A stretch of 42,855 bases of DNA from a virus. Under the pieces are notes generated by a model. It was given only the letters and a program-made list of their open reading frames with translations, was not told the origin of the DNA and made no database searches. Shown piece after piece: positions 36,647-42,855 of this stretch. Made by a program: the position numbers and the translations under genes. The stretch spans positions 1 to 42,855 of the IMG/VR virus record IMGVR_UViG_3300049811_000069. One strand, given 5' to 3'. Numbering within the stretch: position 1 is the stretch's first letter; each line of letters starts with the position of its first letter.

Positions 36647-37099
36647 ATGATTACGAGACTTACAGGCAACGACACGATCAAGATTAACTCTCGCCTCATC
36701 ACTGATATCGGTGCAGGCGAAGTTGCAAAAATTACCTACGAGTCTGAAATCGTGACTCTGAAAACAGGTAAGAACGGCAACACCATTTACGCGAAGAACG
36801 AAGCCGGAAACCAAGCCACGATGGAACTTCACGTCATTCGTGGAAGCGGAGACGACAAGTTTTTGAACGGTCAACTGCAAGCGTACCAAGCAGACCCAGC
36901 AGGCTACATTTTGATGAACGCTGAGCTTATCAAAGTTCTCGGTGACGGTGCAGGTCAAATCACTCGTGACATCTATGTGCTGACTGGCGGCGTTATCTCT
37001 AAGCCCGTCGAAGCCGTGGTGAACGTTGAAGGCGACACTGAGCAGGCAATGAGCCTCTACACGATGAAGTTCGCAATTGCCCCTCGCGCTATTGCTTAA
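36647..37099 (+). CDS. Tail tube protein (DUF3277-like)
   Basis: The protein has 150 residues and the beta-sandwich pattern of tube proteins: RLTGNDTIKINSRLITDIGAGEVAK, ETVTL-type strands, GNTIYAKNEAGNQA and LELHVIRGSGDD. The segment VYVLTGGVISKPVEAV closes the hexamer interface. The DUF3277/DUF3383 pair is standard in this myovirus group. A terminator-like hairpin follows, so this and the genes before it may be made in larger amounts than those after it. Confidence 0.86.
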   Translation: MITRLTGNDTIKINSRLITDIGAGEVAKITYESEIVTLKTGKNGNTIYAKNEAGNQATMELHVIRGSGDDKFLNGQLQAYQADPAGYILMNAELIKVLGDGAGQITRDIYVLTGGVISKPVEAVVNVEGDTEQAMSLYTMKFAIAPRAIA

Positions 37100-37124
37100 T
37101 CGAAGCGTGACGCTACAATAAACG

Positions 37125-37153
37125 GCATGGGCGAATTGCTCATGCTTTTTTTT
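37125..37153 (+). terminator. Internal terminator/attenuator after the tube gene
   Basis: GCATGGGC (37125-37132) pairs with GCTCATGC (37138-37145) in an eight-pair stem with one G.U around GAATT, followed by eight T residues. It stands between the tube and the tail-assembly chaperone genes. It should lower expression of tape measure and baseplate relative to capsid, sheath and tube, matching their copy numbers in the virion. Confidence 0.8.
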
Positions 37154-37169
37154 ATTTGGAGGGAATAAA

Positions 37170-37550
37170 ATGGAAAACAAGCTACCAAGTGGCGCTGTGC
37201 TTGAAGTTACTCCACTAGATTGCGGTGACGCTTACGCCATTTTTCAGCAGGTGATGAAGGTTATCGGGCTTCTCGACATCGACCTTTCAAAGCTCGACAT
37301 GACAAAAGACTTCAAGGCTCAAGACATCATCGAGTTCAAGCGACCGCTTGCACAGCTCTTGAGTAACAGTGAGCTTGAGAAGGCCGCTAAGAAGTGTCTC
37401 ACTAAATGCACATATGACGGCATGAAAGTCACCGAGGCAACTTGGAATCCTCTCAACGCTCGTCAGGATTATTTGTTTGCAATGTTCTTTGCTCTTAAGG
37501 AAAACTGCTCGCCTTTTCTCGACGGAGTCTTTTCAGATTCGAAGGCGTAA
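37170..37550 (+). CDS. Tail assembly chaperone (gpG-like)
   Basis: The protein has 126 residues, helical, with SGAVLEVTPLDCGDAYAIFQQ and KAAKKCLTKCTYDGMKV. It sits just before the tape measure gene, the place of lambda G and Mu gp41-type chaperones. These bind the tape measure and are not in the virion. The following small frame is in the -1 phase and has no ribosome site of its own, so a frameshift fusion is likely (see 37499). Confidence 0.8.
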   Translation: MENKLPSGAVLEVTPLDCGDAYAIFQQVMKVIGLLDIDLSKLDMTKDFKAQDIIEFKRPLAQLLSNSELEKAAKKCLTKCTYDGMKVTEATWNPLNARQDYLFAMFFALKENCSPFLDGVFSDSKA

Positions 37551-37762
37551 AGAAGACTCCTAAGCACGAACTGCCAACAATGCACATCGACATGTCCTAT
37601 GACCGATTCATGGTCATGGAATTAGCGAAAGCGGGCTACGGTTCAGTTAACGAACTGTGGTACACTAGGGCAGACCTCGTGTGCGAAGCTTTCGACCATC
37701 TTAATTCTATGCGAGAATACGAAGAGCGATTCCATCAATTGAACGAGCCGAAGGAGAAGTGA
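37499..37762 (+). CDS. -1 frameshift extension of the tail chaperone (gpGT-like)
   Basis: The -1 frame is open from 37499 to 37762. Its first ATG (37580, MHIDMSYDRFMVMELAK, 60 residues) lacks a ribosome site. Translation reaching it by a -1 shift between 37499 and 37550 would fuse it to the chaperone. At 37500-37505, GAA AAC (within GGAAAAC) could slip, though the P-site pairing is not ideal; another possible slip is at TTT TC near 37530. Lambda-type phages make their GT fusion this way. The exact slip point is uncertain; the coding nature of the extension is good. Confidence 0.6.
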   Translation, partial: GKLLAFSRRSLFRFEGVKKTPKHELPTMHIDMSYDRFMVMELAKAGYGSVNELWYTRADLVCEAFDHLNSMREYEERFHQLNEPKEK

Positions 37763-37765
37763 GCC

Positions 37766-39226
37766 ATGGAAATCGGTCAACTATTCGTAAAGCTAAAGCT
37801 TGTCTCTGACAAGGTTAACGAAAATACAACTAAGAAGTTTGTAGGCAATCTAAAGGGAATGAAAGAAAAAGCAATGGACTTAGCTAAACAGGCTAAGGTT
37901 TTGTTGCAATCAAAGTTCTCTCATTTCTTCAAAGAATCAGAGTTTGCAAGCGTTGGCTTGCTTGGAAAAATGGCAGACATAATTGGCAAAGCAAACATGA
38001 TGAGACTTGCAATCATGGGTGCCGTTGCGGGAATGATTAAACTGACGTCTAGTGCTGCAGAAGCTAGTGAACACCTGTTCAAATTCTCAATCAACACAGG
38101 GATGGACACTCAAGCACTGCAGCGCTGGCAAGCTCAAGCCGGACAAGCTGGAGTACAAGCAGAAGAGGTTGCGGACTCATTCAAGAATCTGCAGCGTAAA
38201 TCGATGGAAGTTCAAATGGGGCAAGGTGACGCTGGAGCTTTTCAGATGTCAGGCGTGAACTGGTTTGCAGACGCTCAAACCCAGATGAAACAAATACAGG
38301 CAATGCTCAAGAATCGTCCTGCTGCAATGGGAACGAAACTCGCAAGCGACATGGGATTGTCTGAAGAAATGATCTCATTCCTTCGCATGAAGGATTCACT
38401 TGAAAGCGCTGACGAGAATTTGATATTAAGCGAAAAAGAAATCGCAGAGCTAAAAGACTTCTCACTAAAATTCAAAGGCACTTGGTACTCGTTCCAACAG
38501 ACGCTTGTCAAGATTGGTGCGATGATTCTACCGATAACCAAGCCCTTCATCGCTTTTGCTATGCGACTCATGAAAATGACAACGCAGTTCACAGCGTGGA
38601 TGAATGAAATACCCGCAAGAAAGAATGGAATTATCACAGCAGTTGCCGCAATCGGAACAGCTCTCGCAGTTGCCTTTTTTCCTGCAACAGCAACAGTGCT
38701 AGGAATCGGTGCAGTGATTGCCGGAATACTTCTCATCATGGAAGACATTGCAACGTTCCTTCGTGGCGGTGACTCACTCACTGGCGACCTAATTAACGGT
38801 GCAGGCGGTGCAGTCAAAAGCGCATTCGGTGGAGTAATTGATTGGGTGCGTGAGAACTGGAAAATGCTGCTTGATTGGATGTGGACTGAAGTCAAAAACT
38901 TCGGTGAGCTTATCTGGTCGCTCATTAAGGGCATTGCAGGCTTAGGATTCAAAATTGGAGAATTGGCTAGCGACGGCATCAAAGGTGTTGCTGCAAGTGC
39001 ATGGGAAGGCTTAAAAGGCTTGGCTTCTGACGCTTGGAAAGGATTAAGCGGGCCAATGCCCTCTGCTCCCTCAATGGCTCTCGGAGCTAGTGGCGGCATG
39101 GTTCAGAACGTACAAATTCAAGTTGACGGCTCGAAAGACCCGAAGGCTGTGGGCGAAGAGGTTTCCCGAAGATTGCGACAAGAAACTTCACAAGCGGTGT
39201 ATCAAATGCCGAGACAGGAGCACTAA
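37766..39226 (+). CDS. Tail tape measure protein
   Basis: The protein has 486 residues, long and helical, with a conserved hydrophobic stretch in the middle (about residues 287-330: AVAAIGTALAVAFFPATAT, then IGAVIAGILLIMEDIA). A tryptophan-rich amphipathic part follows (FGELIWSLIKGIAGLGFK), then a glycine/alanine-rich end. Size suggests a short tail, about 70 nm by the usual 1.5 angstrom per residue rule. An AAGGAG site precedes the ATG. Tape measures cross the host membrane at infection; the hydrophobic part may do so. Confidence 0.86.
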   Translation: MEIGQLFVKLKLVSDKVNENTTKKFVGNLKGMKEKAMDLAKQAKVLLQSKFSHFFKESEFASVGLLGKMADIIGKANMMRLAIMGAVAGMIKLTSSAAEASEHLFKFSINTGMDTQALQRWQAQAGQAGVQAEEVADSFKNLQRKSMEVQMGQGDAGAFQMSGVNWFADAQTQMKQIQAMLKNRPAAMGTKLASDMGLSEEMISFLRMKDSLESADENLILSEKEIAELKDFSLKFKGTWYSFQQTLVKIGAMILPITKPFIAFAMRLMKMTTQFTAWMNEIPARKNGIITAVAAIGTALAVAFFPATATVLGIGAVIAGILLIMEDIATFLRGGDSLTGDLINGAGGAVKSAFGGVIDWVRENWKMLLDWMWTEVKNFGELIWSLIKGIAGLGFKIGELASDGIKGVAASAWEGLKGLASDAWKGLSGPMPSAPSMALGASGGMVQNVQIQVDGSKDPKAVGEEVSRRLRQETSQAVYQMPRQEH

Positions 39227-39228
39227 CC

Positions 39229-40029
39229 ATGGGTGCAGTATCGACCATATTAAACTCAGGCGGTGGAGCCATTAACCTCGTGCAAAAGGGAGGCTCTGTA
39301 GCATCTCTCGCACTTGCAACTAAGGCTCTTGTCCGGCCACAGAATCAGGTTGAGGGAATCAACGGGCTTGTGTTTGACATTCCCGAGAGTGAAGAGCTGA
39401 ATCTCTCTGCCTCTATTACAGACCACGTTGTTGAAGACAACACTACACTAAACGACCACATTGCCATTGCTCCGGTGAAAATAAACCTCACCGGAAAGGT
39501 GTCTGAGCTTGTGCTCAAAAAAAGCACATTGCAAAAATACGCTGAGACAGTTCTAAACGTATTGGGAAGCGTTGGTGCTCTCTCTCCAGCGATGAGCCAA
39601 AGCGCAATGGAAGCTCTTAGCCTTGCGATTCGAGCGCAACAGGCTGTTGAGCAGAGCCTTAAAAAGCTTGCGAGCTTTGCTGAGTTGTTCGGTGGAGACG
39701 CTGCAAAAACTGCTCAGCAGAGGTACTACGAAACAATTTCTCAATACCTTTACTCAAAGGGATTGTTCACAGTTCAAACGCCCTGGAAGACTTTCGAGAA
39801 CATGGCAATTGAATCCGTGTCTTTTTCTCAAGATGAATCGACAACGCAATGGTCAACCATCAACGTTTCTCTGAAGCAAATTACGCTTGCAAAGACTAAA
39901 CAGCTCGACACAGAAATAAAGGGTCGGGTTAAGCTTCAGAAGGCTCCGGTTGAGAACAAAGGGACGGCGAAGGGCAAAGACACATCAATGCTCAAGCAGG
40001 GCTTAAATTGGGCGACAGGGAAGGGATAG
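39229..40029 (+). CDS. Dit-like baseplate protein
   Basis: The protein has 266 residues. The N-terminal GLVFDIPESEELNLSASITDH, then VVEDNTTLNDHIAIAPVKINLTG, matches the Dit-like N-terminal domain, where ITDHPVE is the family signature. A helical insert follows (residues 105-175, alanine- and glutamine-rich), then a beta C-terminus and a basic tail. It lies between the tape measure and hub genes, where it would join tube and baseplate. Confidence 0.82.
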   Translation: MGAVSTILNSGGGAINLVQKGGSVASLALATKALVRPQNQVEGINGLVFDIPESEELNLSASITDHVVEDNTTLNDHIAIAPVKINLTGKVSELVLKKSTLQKYAETVLNVLGSVGALSPAMSQSAMEALSLAIRAQQAVEQSLKKLASFAELFGGDAAKTAQQRYYETISQYLYSKGLFTVQTPWKTFENMAIESVSFSQDESTTQWSTINVSLKQITLAKTKQLDTEIKGRVKLQKAPVENKGTAKGKDTSMLKQGLNWATGKG

Positions 40030-40032
40030 CAC

Positions 40033-40371
40033 ATGCAACAAATCGACGGAATATCAGACGAGCCTTCTCAACTTCATAAGCTTGCAATCGAGGGAAGTGG
40101 AACGCTGGCAGAGATGACTTTGATTTGGCGTGATACTCAAAACTCATGGTTCATGAACTTGACATGGGGCTCATTCTCTGTTCAATGCGTTCGAGTCTGC
40201 CATCTCCCAAACATCTTAACTCAGTTTGCGAACATTCTTCCGTTCGGCATTTCAATCTATAGCACGAACGGACAAGACCCGTTTTTGCTGCAAAGTTTCT
40301 CTAACGGCACAACGTCTTTGTTTGTGCTTAATTCGGCAGAGGTTGCAGAACTAGAGGCGACCTATGGCTAG
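40033..40371 (+). CDS. Baseplate plug protein (Pam3 gp18-like)
   Basis: The protein has 112 residues, beta-rich with an SWFMNLTWGSFSVQCVRVC core and IYSTNGQDPFLLQSF near the end. This size, pattern and place (Dit-like, plug, hub) follow the baseplate of Mu-like and Pam3-like contractile phages. It would close the central channel of the baseplate. The stop codon overlaps the hub start by eight bases. Confidence 0.72.
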   Translation: MQQIDGISDEPSQLHKLAIEGSGTLAEMTLIWRDTQNSWFMNLTWGSFSVQCVRVCHLPNILTQFANILPFGISIYSTNGQDPFLLQSFSNGTTSLFVLNSAEVAELEATYG

Positions 40372-41242
40372 AAAATTTGGCTACACCTATCTTCTGAAGT
40401 GTGCCACAAAAAGCGAAAGTGACGAGCATGTAGAAATTGAGCCCCCGTTCACGCTTGAGTTCAATATCATGCGTTCGATTAACGGGTCTGCCAACACAGG
40501 CTCATTCACGATCTACAACTTGAATCCGACAACTCGAAAGCAGCTCTACAAAGACCCATTCTTTCTTGAATATCGAGCTGTACAACTTTACGCAGGCTAT
40601 GACGACGGTGAGCAGAAAATGTTGCCGCTCCTGTTTAATGGCTTCATGAACACAGGTTCATCCGTTCGTCAAGGAGTTGACTTTCACACCGCAATCGAGG
40701 CTTACGACGGTGCTCTTGCTATGACTGAAGGCATGAACAATCAGACGCTAGCTGCAGGGCAGACGTTAGGAGACAACCTTCTGGGCATGATGAAAAAGCT
40801 ACCAGGCATCGTTGGCGCTACAATCGGAGCAGGCTTTGACCAGAAGACTCAACGGGGCGAAACAGTGTTCGGCAACCCTGTCGAGTATCTGAAAACTGTT
40901 TCACGAAATCGGTTTTTCATCGACAACAATCATGCATACATTCTAAAAGATGACGAGATTCTACCAGGCGACATTGGAGCGATTGACGCAAGCACAGGAC
41001 TCATTGGCACACCAAAGAAGAACTCCAAGATTCTCGAAGTGGAGCTGATATTCGAGCCTCGCGTCACAATCTGCCAAGCTCTTGAACTCACGAGCACGAC
41101 CTTCCCAGAAGCAAACGGCACCTATCGAGTGATTGAAATAAACCACAGCGGCATGATATCACCACAGGTTGCCAGTCGTGTGACAACAAAACTGAAGCTA
41201 CAAATTCCCGAAGAATCAAAACTGTTGAGGTTGGTAAAATGA
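40364..41242 (+). CDS. Baseplate hub protein (gp44-like)
   Basis: The protein has 292 residues. The start FGYTYLLKCATKSESDEHVEIEPP, then LEFNIMRSINGSANTGSFTIYNL, and AVQLYAGYDDGEQKMLPLLFNG give the tandem beta-barrel look of the hub (Mu gp44, P2 gpD fold). NPVEYLKTVSRNRFFIDNNHAYIL is the conserved second-domain strand. It would form the trimeric hub that holds the spike. Coupled to the spike gene by ATGA. Confidence 0.82.
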   Translation: MARKFGYTYLLKCATKSESDEHVEIEPPFTLEFNIMRSINGSANTGSFTIYNLNPTTRKQLYKDPFFLEYRAVQLYAGYDDGEQKMLPLLFNGFMNTGSSVRQGVDFHTAIEAYDGALAMTEGMNNQTLAAGQTLGDNLLGMMKKLPGIVGATIGAGFDQKTQRGETVFGNPVEYLKTVSRNRFFIDNNHAYILKDDEILPGDIGAIDASTGLIGTPKKNSKILEVELIFEPRVTICQALELTSTTFPEANGTYRVIEINHSGMISPQVASRVTTKLKLQIPEESKLLRLVK

Positions 41243-41886
41243 GCGAAGACTTACAATTCCCAAGAGCCACACCATCAACTCGTGACATGCTCGACAGAGT
41301 GAAGTGGGATGTTACCAGAGAAATCAATTGTCACCTCATAGGCAAGATTGAGTCCGTTGACCTTGCAAAGAACACTGTTAGCGTCTCAAGTGCATTCAAA
41401 AAACGCATGAGCAACGGAGAAGAGCTTGACTATCCTTTGTTTGTTGACGTGCCTTTGTTTGTTCCTTCTGGAGGCGGTGCGTTCTTTTTCATTCCTCCGA
41501 AAAAGGGTGATTGGTGTCTGCTCATGTTCTGCGACCGAAACATCGACACGTGGTGGTACTCAGGAGAAGTGCGAGCGCCAAACACACCTCGTGCTCATTC
41601 ACTTAGTGATGGCCTTGCGATTGTTGGCTTCAGACCACAGAGTGACCCTCTCACGCTCACAGACGATGCAGTGACGCTTCATGCTGAATCTGAACTCATT
41701 CGTATTAAGAACGACCAAAAGAATTTGAAGGTGCTAGTTGACAAGTTGTTTGATTTGATTGCTGCAATCAAGCCGCTCACGACCATTGCAACGCTTGGCA
41801 CTCCTACGCTTGGCACTCTCGACCCTGCAACCGTTGCAGCTATTCCCTTGCTCAAGGCAGAGTTCGCTTTGCTACTAAAGGAGTAA
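41239..41886 (+). CDS. Baseplate spike with Gp138-like OB domain
   Basis: The protein has 215 residues. Residues 30-150 form an OB fold of Gp138_N type: HLIGKIESVDLAKNTVSV, LDYPLFVDVPLFVPSGGGAFFFIP and KGDWCLLMFCDRN. A short helix-breaker repeat (TLGTPTLGTLDP) follows. The spike pierces the outer membrane during contraction. The name rests on the OB motif and order of genes (hub, spike, gp25-like wedge). Confidence 0.84.
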   Translation: MSEDLQFPRATPSTRDMLDRVKWDVTREINCHLIGKIESVDLAKNTVSVSSAFKKRMSNGEELDYPLFVDVPLFVPSGGGAFFFIPPKKGDWCLLMFCDRNIDTWWYSGEVRAPNTPRAHSLSDGLAIVGFRPQSDPLTLTDDAVTLHAESELIRIKNDQKNLKVLVDKLFDLIAAIKPLTTIATLGTPTLGTLDPATVAAIPLLKAEFALLLKE

Positions 41887-41889
41887 ATC

Positions 41890-42243
41890 ATGACAAAAAT
41901 ATTCAGAGGCTCTACCATTACAGATGATTGGGTGTTTGGAAAAGGCAAGAGTGACTACATGCGAGATGACCTTGCGATTGCCCAAGACATCAAAACTAAG
42001 CTCCGAACATTTCGAGGCGAATGCTTTTTTGACGGTTCAGTAGGCGTTCGTTGGTTCGAGGTGCTTGGACAAAAGGACGTGGCAAACATCGTTGCAGAAG
42101 TGCGAAGCGTCATCCTAGAAGTCGATGGAGTAATCAAAGTTACAAACGTTGAGTTCCAATTGAGCGAATCTCGCAACCTTGTGGTACGCTACTGGTTAGA
42201 CACCGTTAACTCAACTGGAACATCTGGGAGCGTAGAGCTATGA
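41890..42243 (+). CDS. Baseplate wedge protein, gp25/gpW-like
   Basis: The protein has 117 residues. IAQDIKTKLRTFRGECFFD, then GVRWFEVLGQ and EVDGVIKVTNVEFQL, match the gp25-like family of sheath-initiating wedge proteins. The lysozyme-like fold starts sheath polymerisation at the baseplate. Its stop overlaps the start of the J-like gene (ATGA), the usual neighbour. Confidence 0.86.
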   Translation: MTKIFRGSTITDDWVFGKGKSDYMRDDLAIAQDIKTKLRTFRGECFFDGSVGVRWFEVLGQKDVANIVAEVRSVILEVDGVIKVTNVEFQLSESRNLVVRYWLDTVNSTGTSGSVEL

Positions 42244-42855
42244 CAAATTACGTTGACCTAACAGGCTTAAACCTAGAAACGCTCACGCAAATAATCACTG
42301 ACTTAGAGAACGGATTCAAGGGAATCTATGGGACAAATATTAACATTGATGCCAACAGCCCCGACGGGCAAATGATTAACCTGTTTGCTCAAGCCAAGGC
42401 TGATTTATTAGAATGTGTTGCTCAAGTCTACGCCTCATTCGACCCTGACCAAGCTTCTGGCTCTGTGCTTGACCAAAGAATATCAATCAACGGAATCAAA
42501 CGACGTGGCGCAACTTTCACTCGCACGAGCGTGACAGTAACCACAGATCGCATTCTTGACCTTCAAGGCAAAGACACAAGTACAACTCCTTTCACAATCT
42601 CAGACGGAGCAGGAACGAAGTTTGTACTCGAAGAGAGTGCAACGCTTGCGAGCGGCTCAAATTCTCTTACATTCGTCGCCCAGACAGCAGGAGCCGTGCA
42701 GACACTAGCGAACACCTTAACAGTGATTGAAACTATCACCTTGGGCGTCCTAAGCGTAAACAATCCATCAAGCGTAACAACTCAAGGCGTGGATGAAGAA
42801 ACAGACACTCAAGTAAAAGTGCGAAGGCGTCAGTCTGTTTCGTTGCCTGCAATCG
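42240..42855 (+). CDS. Baseplate J/gp47-like protein, N-terminal part (continues at 128-681)
   Basis: The ATG at 42240 overlaps the gp25-like stop. The N-terminal part reads LETLTQIITDLENGFKGIYG, NSPDGQMINLFAQAKADLLEC and DQASGSVLDQRISINGI, which is the canonical start of the baseplate J family (SPxGQLi...A...AxGxxLDxxaxxxGi.R). After the junction the gene runs on to 681, giving 389 residues. Only the circle restores the whole gene, which is independent proof of closure. Confidence 0.92.
   Translation, partial: MTNYVDLTGLNLETLTQIITDLENGFKGIYGTNINIDANSPDGQMINLFAQAKADLLECVAQVYASFDPDQASGSVLDQRISINGIKRRGATFTRTSVTVTTDRILDLQGKDTSTTPFTISDGAGTKFVLEESATLASGSNSLTFVAQTAGAVQTLANTLTVIETITLGVLSVNNPSSVTTQGVDEETDTQVKVRRRQSVSLPAI
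42729..42855. repeat. Right copy of 127-bp terminal direct repeat
   Basis: Identical to positions 1-127. See the left copy. The unique genome is 42,728 bp. Confidence 0.95.

Noticed and set aside
38275-39099. Long open frame opposite the tape measure gene (minus, 274 codons)
   Set aside because: Proline/isoleucine/serine-rich complement of an alanine- and glycine-rich helical protein; no recognisable domain.

Overview
The window is a complete, circularly closed genome of a contractile-tailed bacteriophage (myovirus type). The first and last 127 bases are identical, which is the signature of an assembled circle, so the unique length is 42,728 bp and one gene (the baseplate J-like protein) runs across the junction. 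Terminase, DUF1073-type portal, MuF-type head protein, DUF2213 protease/scaffold, DUF2184-type capsid, DUF3383-type sheath, DUF3277-type tube and a Mu/Pam3-like baseplate make the tail type clear. I see no integrase, tRNA, CRISPR array or convincing CI-type repressor, so a lytic lifestyle is the best guess. The host is not determined. Promoters look like ordinary sigma70 sites, the two-domain endolysin suits a Gram-negative host, and a metzincin with PPC and W_rich_C-like domains recalls proteins of cyanobacteria and other aquatic bacteria.

Layout. (1) 24.8-42.9 kb continuing to 6.4 kb, rightward: packaging, head, neck, sheath, tube, tape measure, baseplate and tail-fibre genes. (2) 5.7-12 kb, rightward: lysis and accessory genes. 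These are a permuted NlpC/P60-like protein, a membrane protein, a glucosaminidase-amidase endolysin, small membrane proteins, a zinc metalloprotease and a Fis-like protein, interrupted by an antisense HNH gene. (3) 18.9-11.9 kb, leftward and tightly coupled: Sak4-like recombinase, DUF669 protein, RecB/Cas4-type nuclease, SF2 helicase, glycosyltransferase, HNH endonuclease, small genes, D12 adenine methylase and a second Fis-like protein. (4) 19.0-21.3 kb, rightward: a small HTH protein and a primase-polymerase/helicase-like protein, followed by an iteron-rich, AT-rich probable origin (21.3-21.56 kb). (5) 21.6-24.7 kb, rightward: small early genes, an HNH-like protein, a ParB-like protein, another HNH endonuclease and a second D12 methylase carrying a short tandem repeat.

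Regions 3 and 4 diverge from a 48-bp promoter region in which both predicted -10 boxes lie in one palindrome. Region 5 starts at a promoter whose transcript would open with a large hairpin. The structural operon has a near-consensus promoter whose start falls on an AUG.

The most striking element is in the MuF-type minor head gene (28,755-30,629). An intein of about 290 residues interrupts its conserved HPG...NCRC motif. The opposite strand of the same DNA encodes what looks like a complete homing endonuclease (29,736-30,509, minus), wholly inside the intein and in codon register with it. With three free-standing HNH genes, this makes the genome rich in homing elements.
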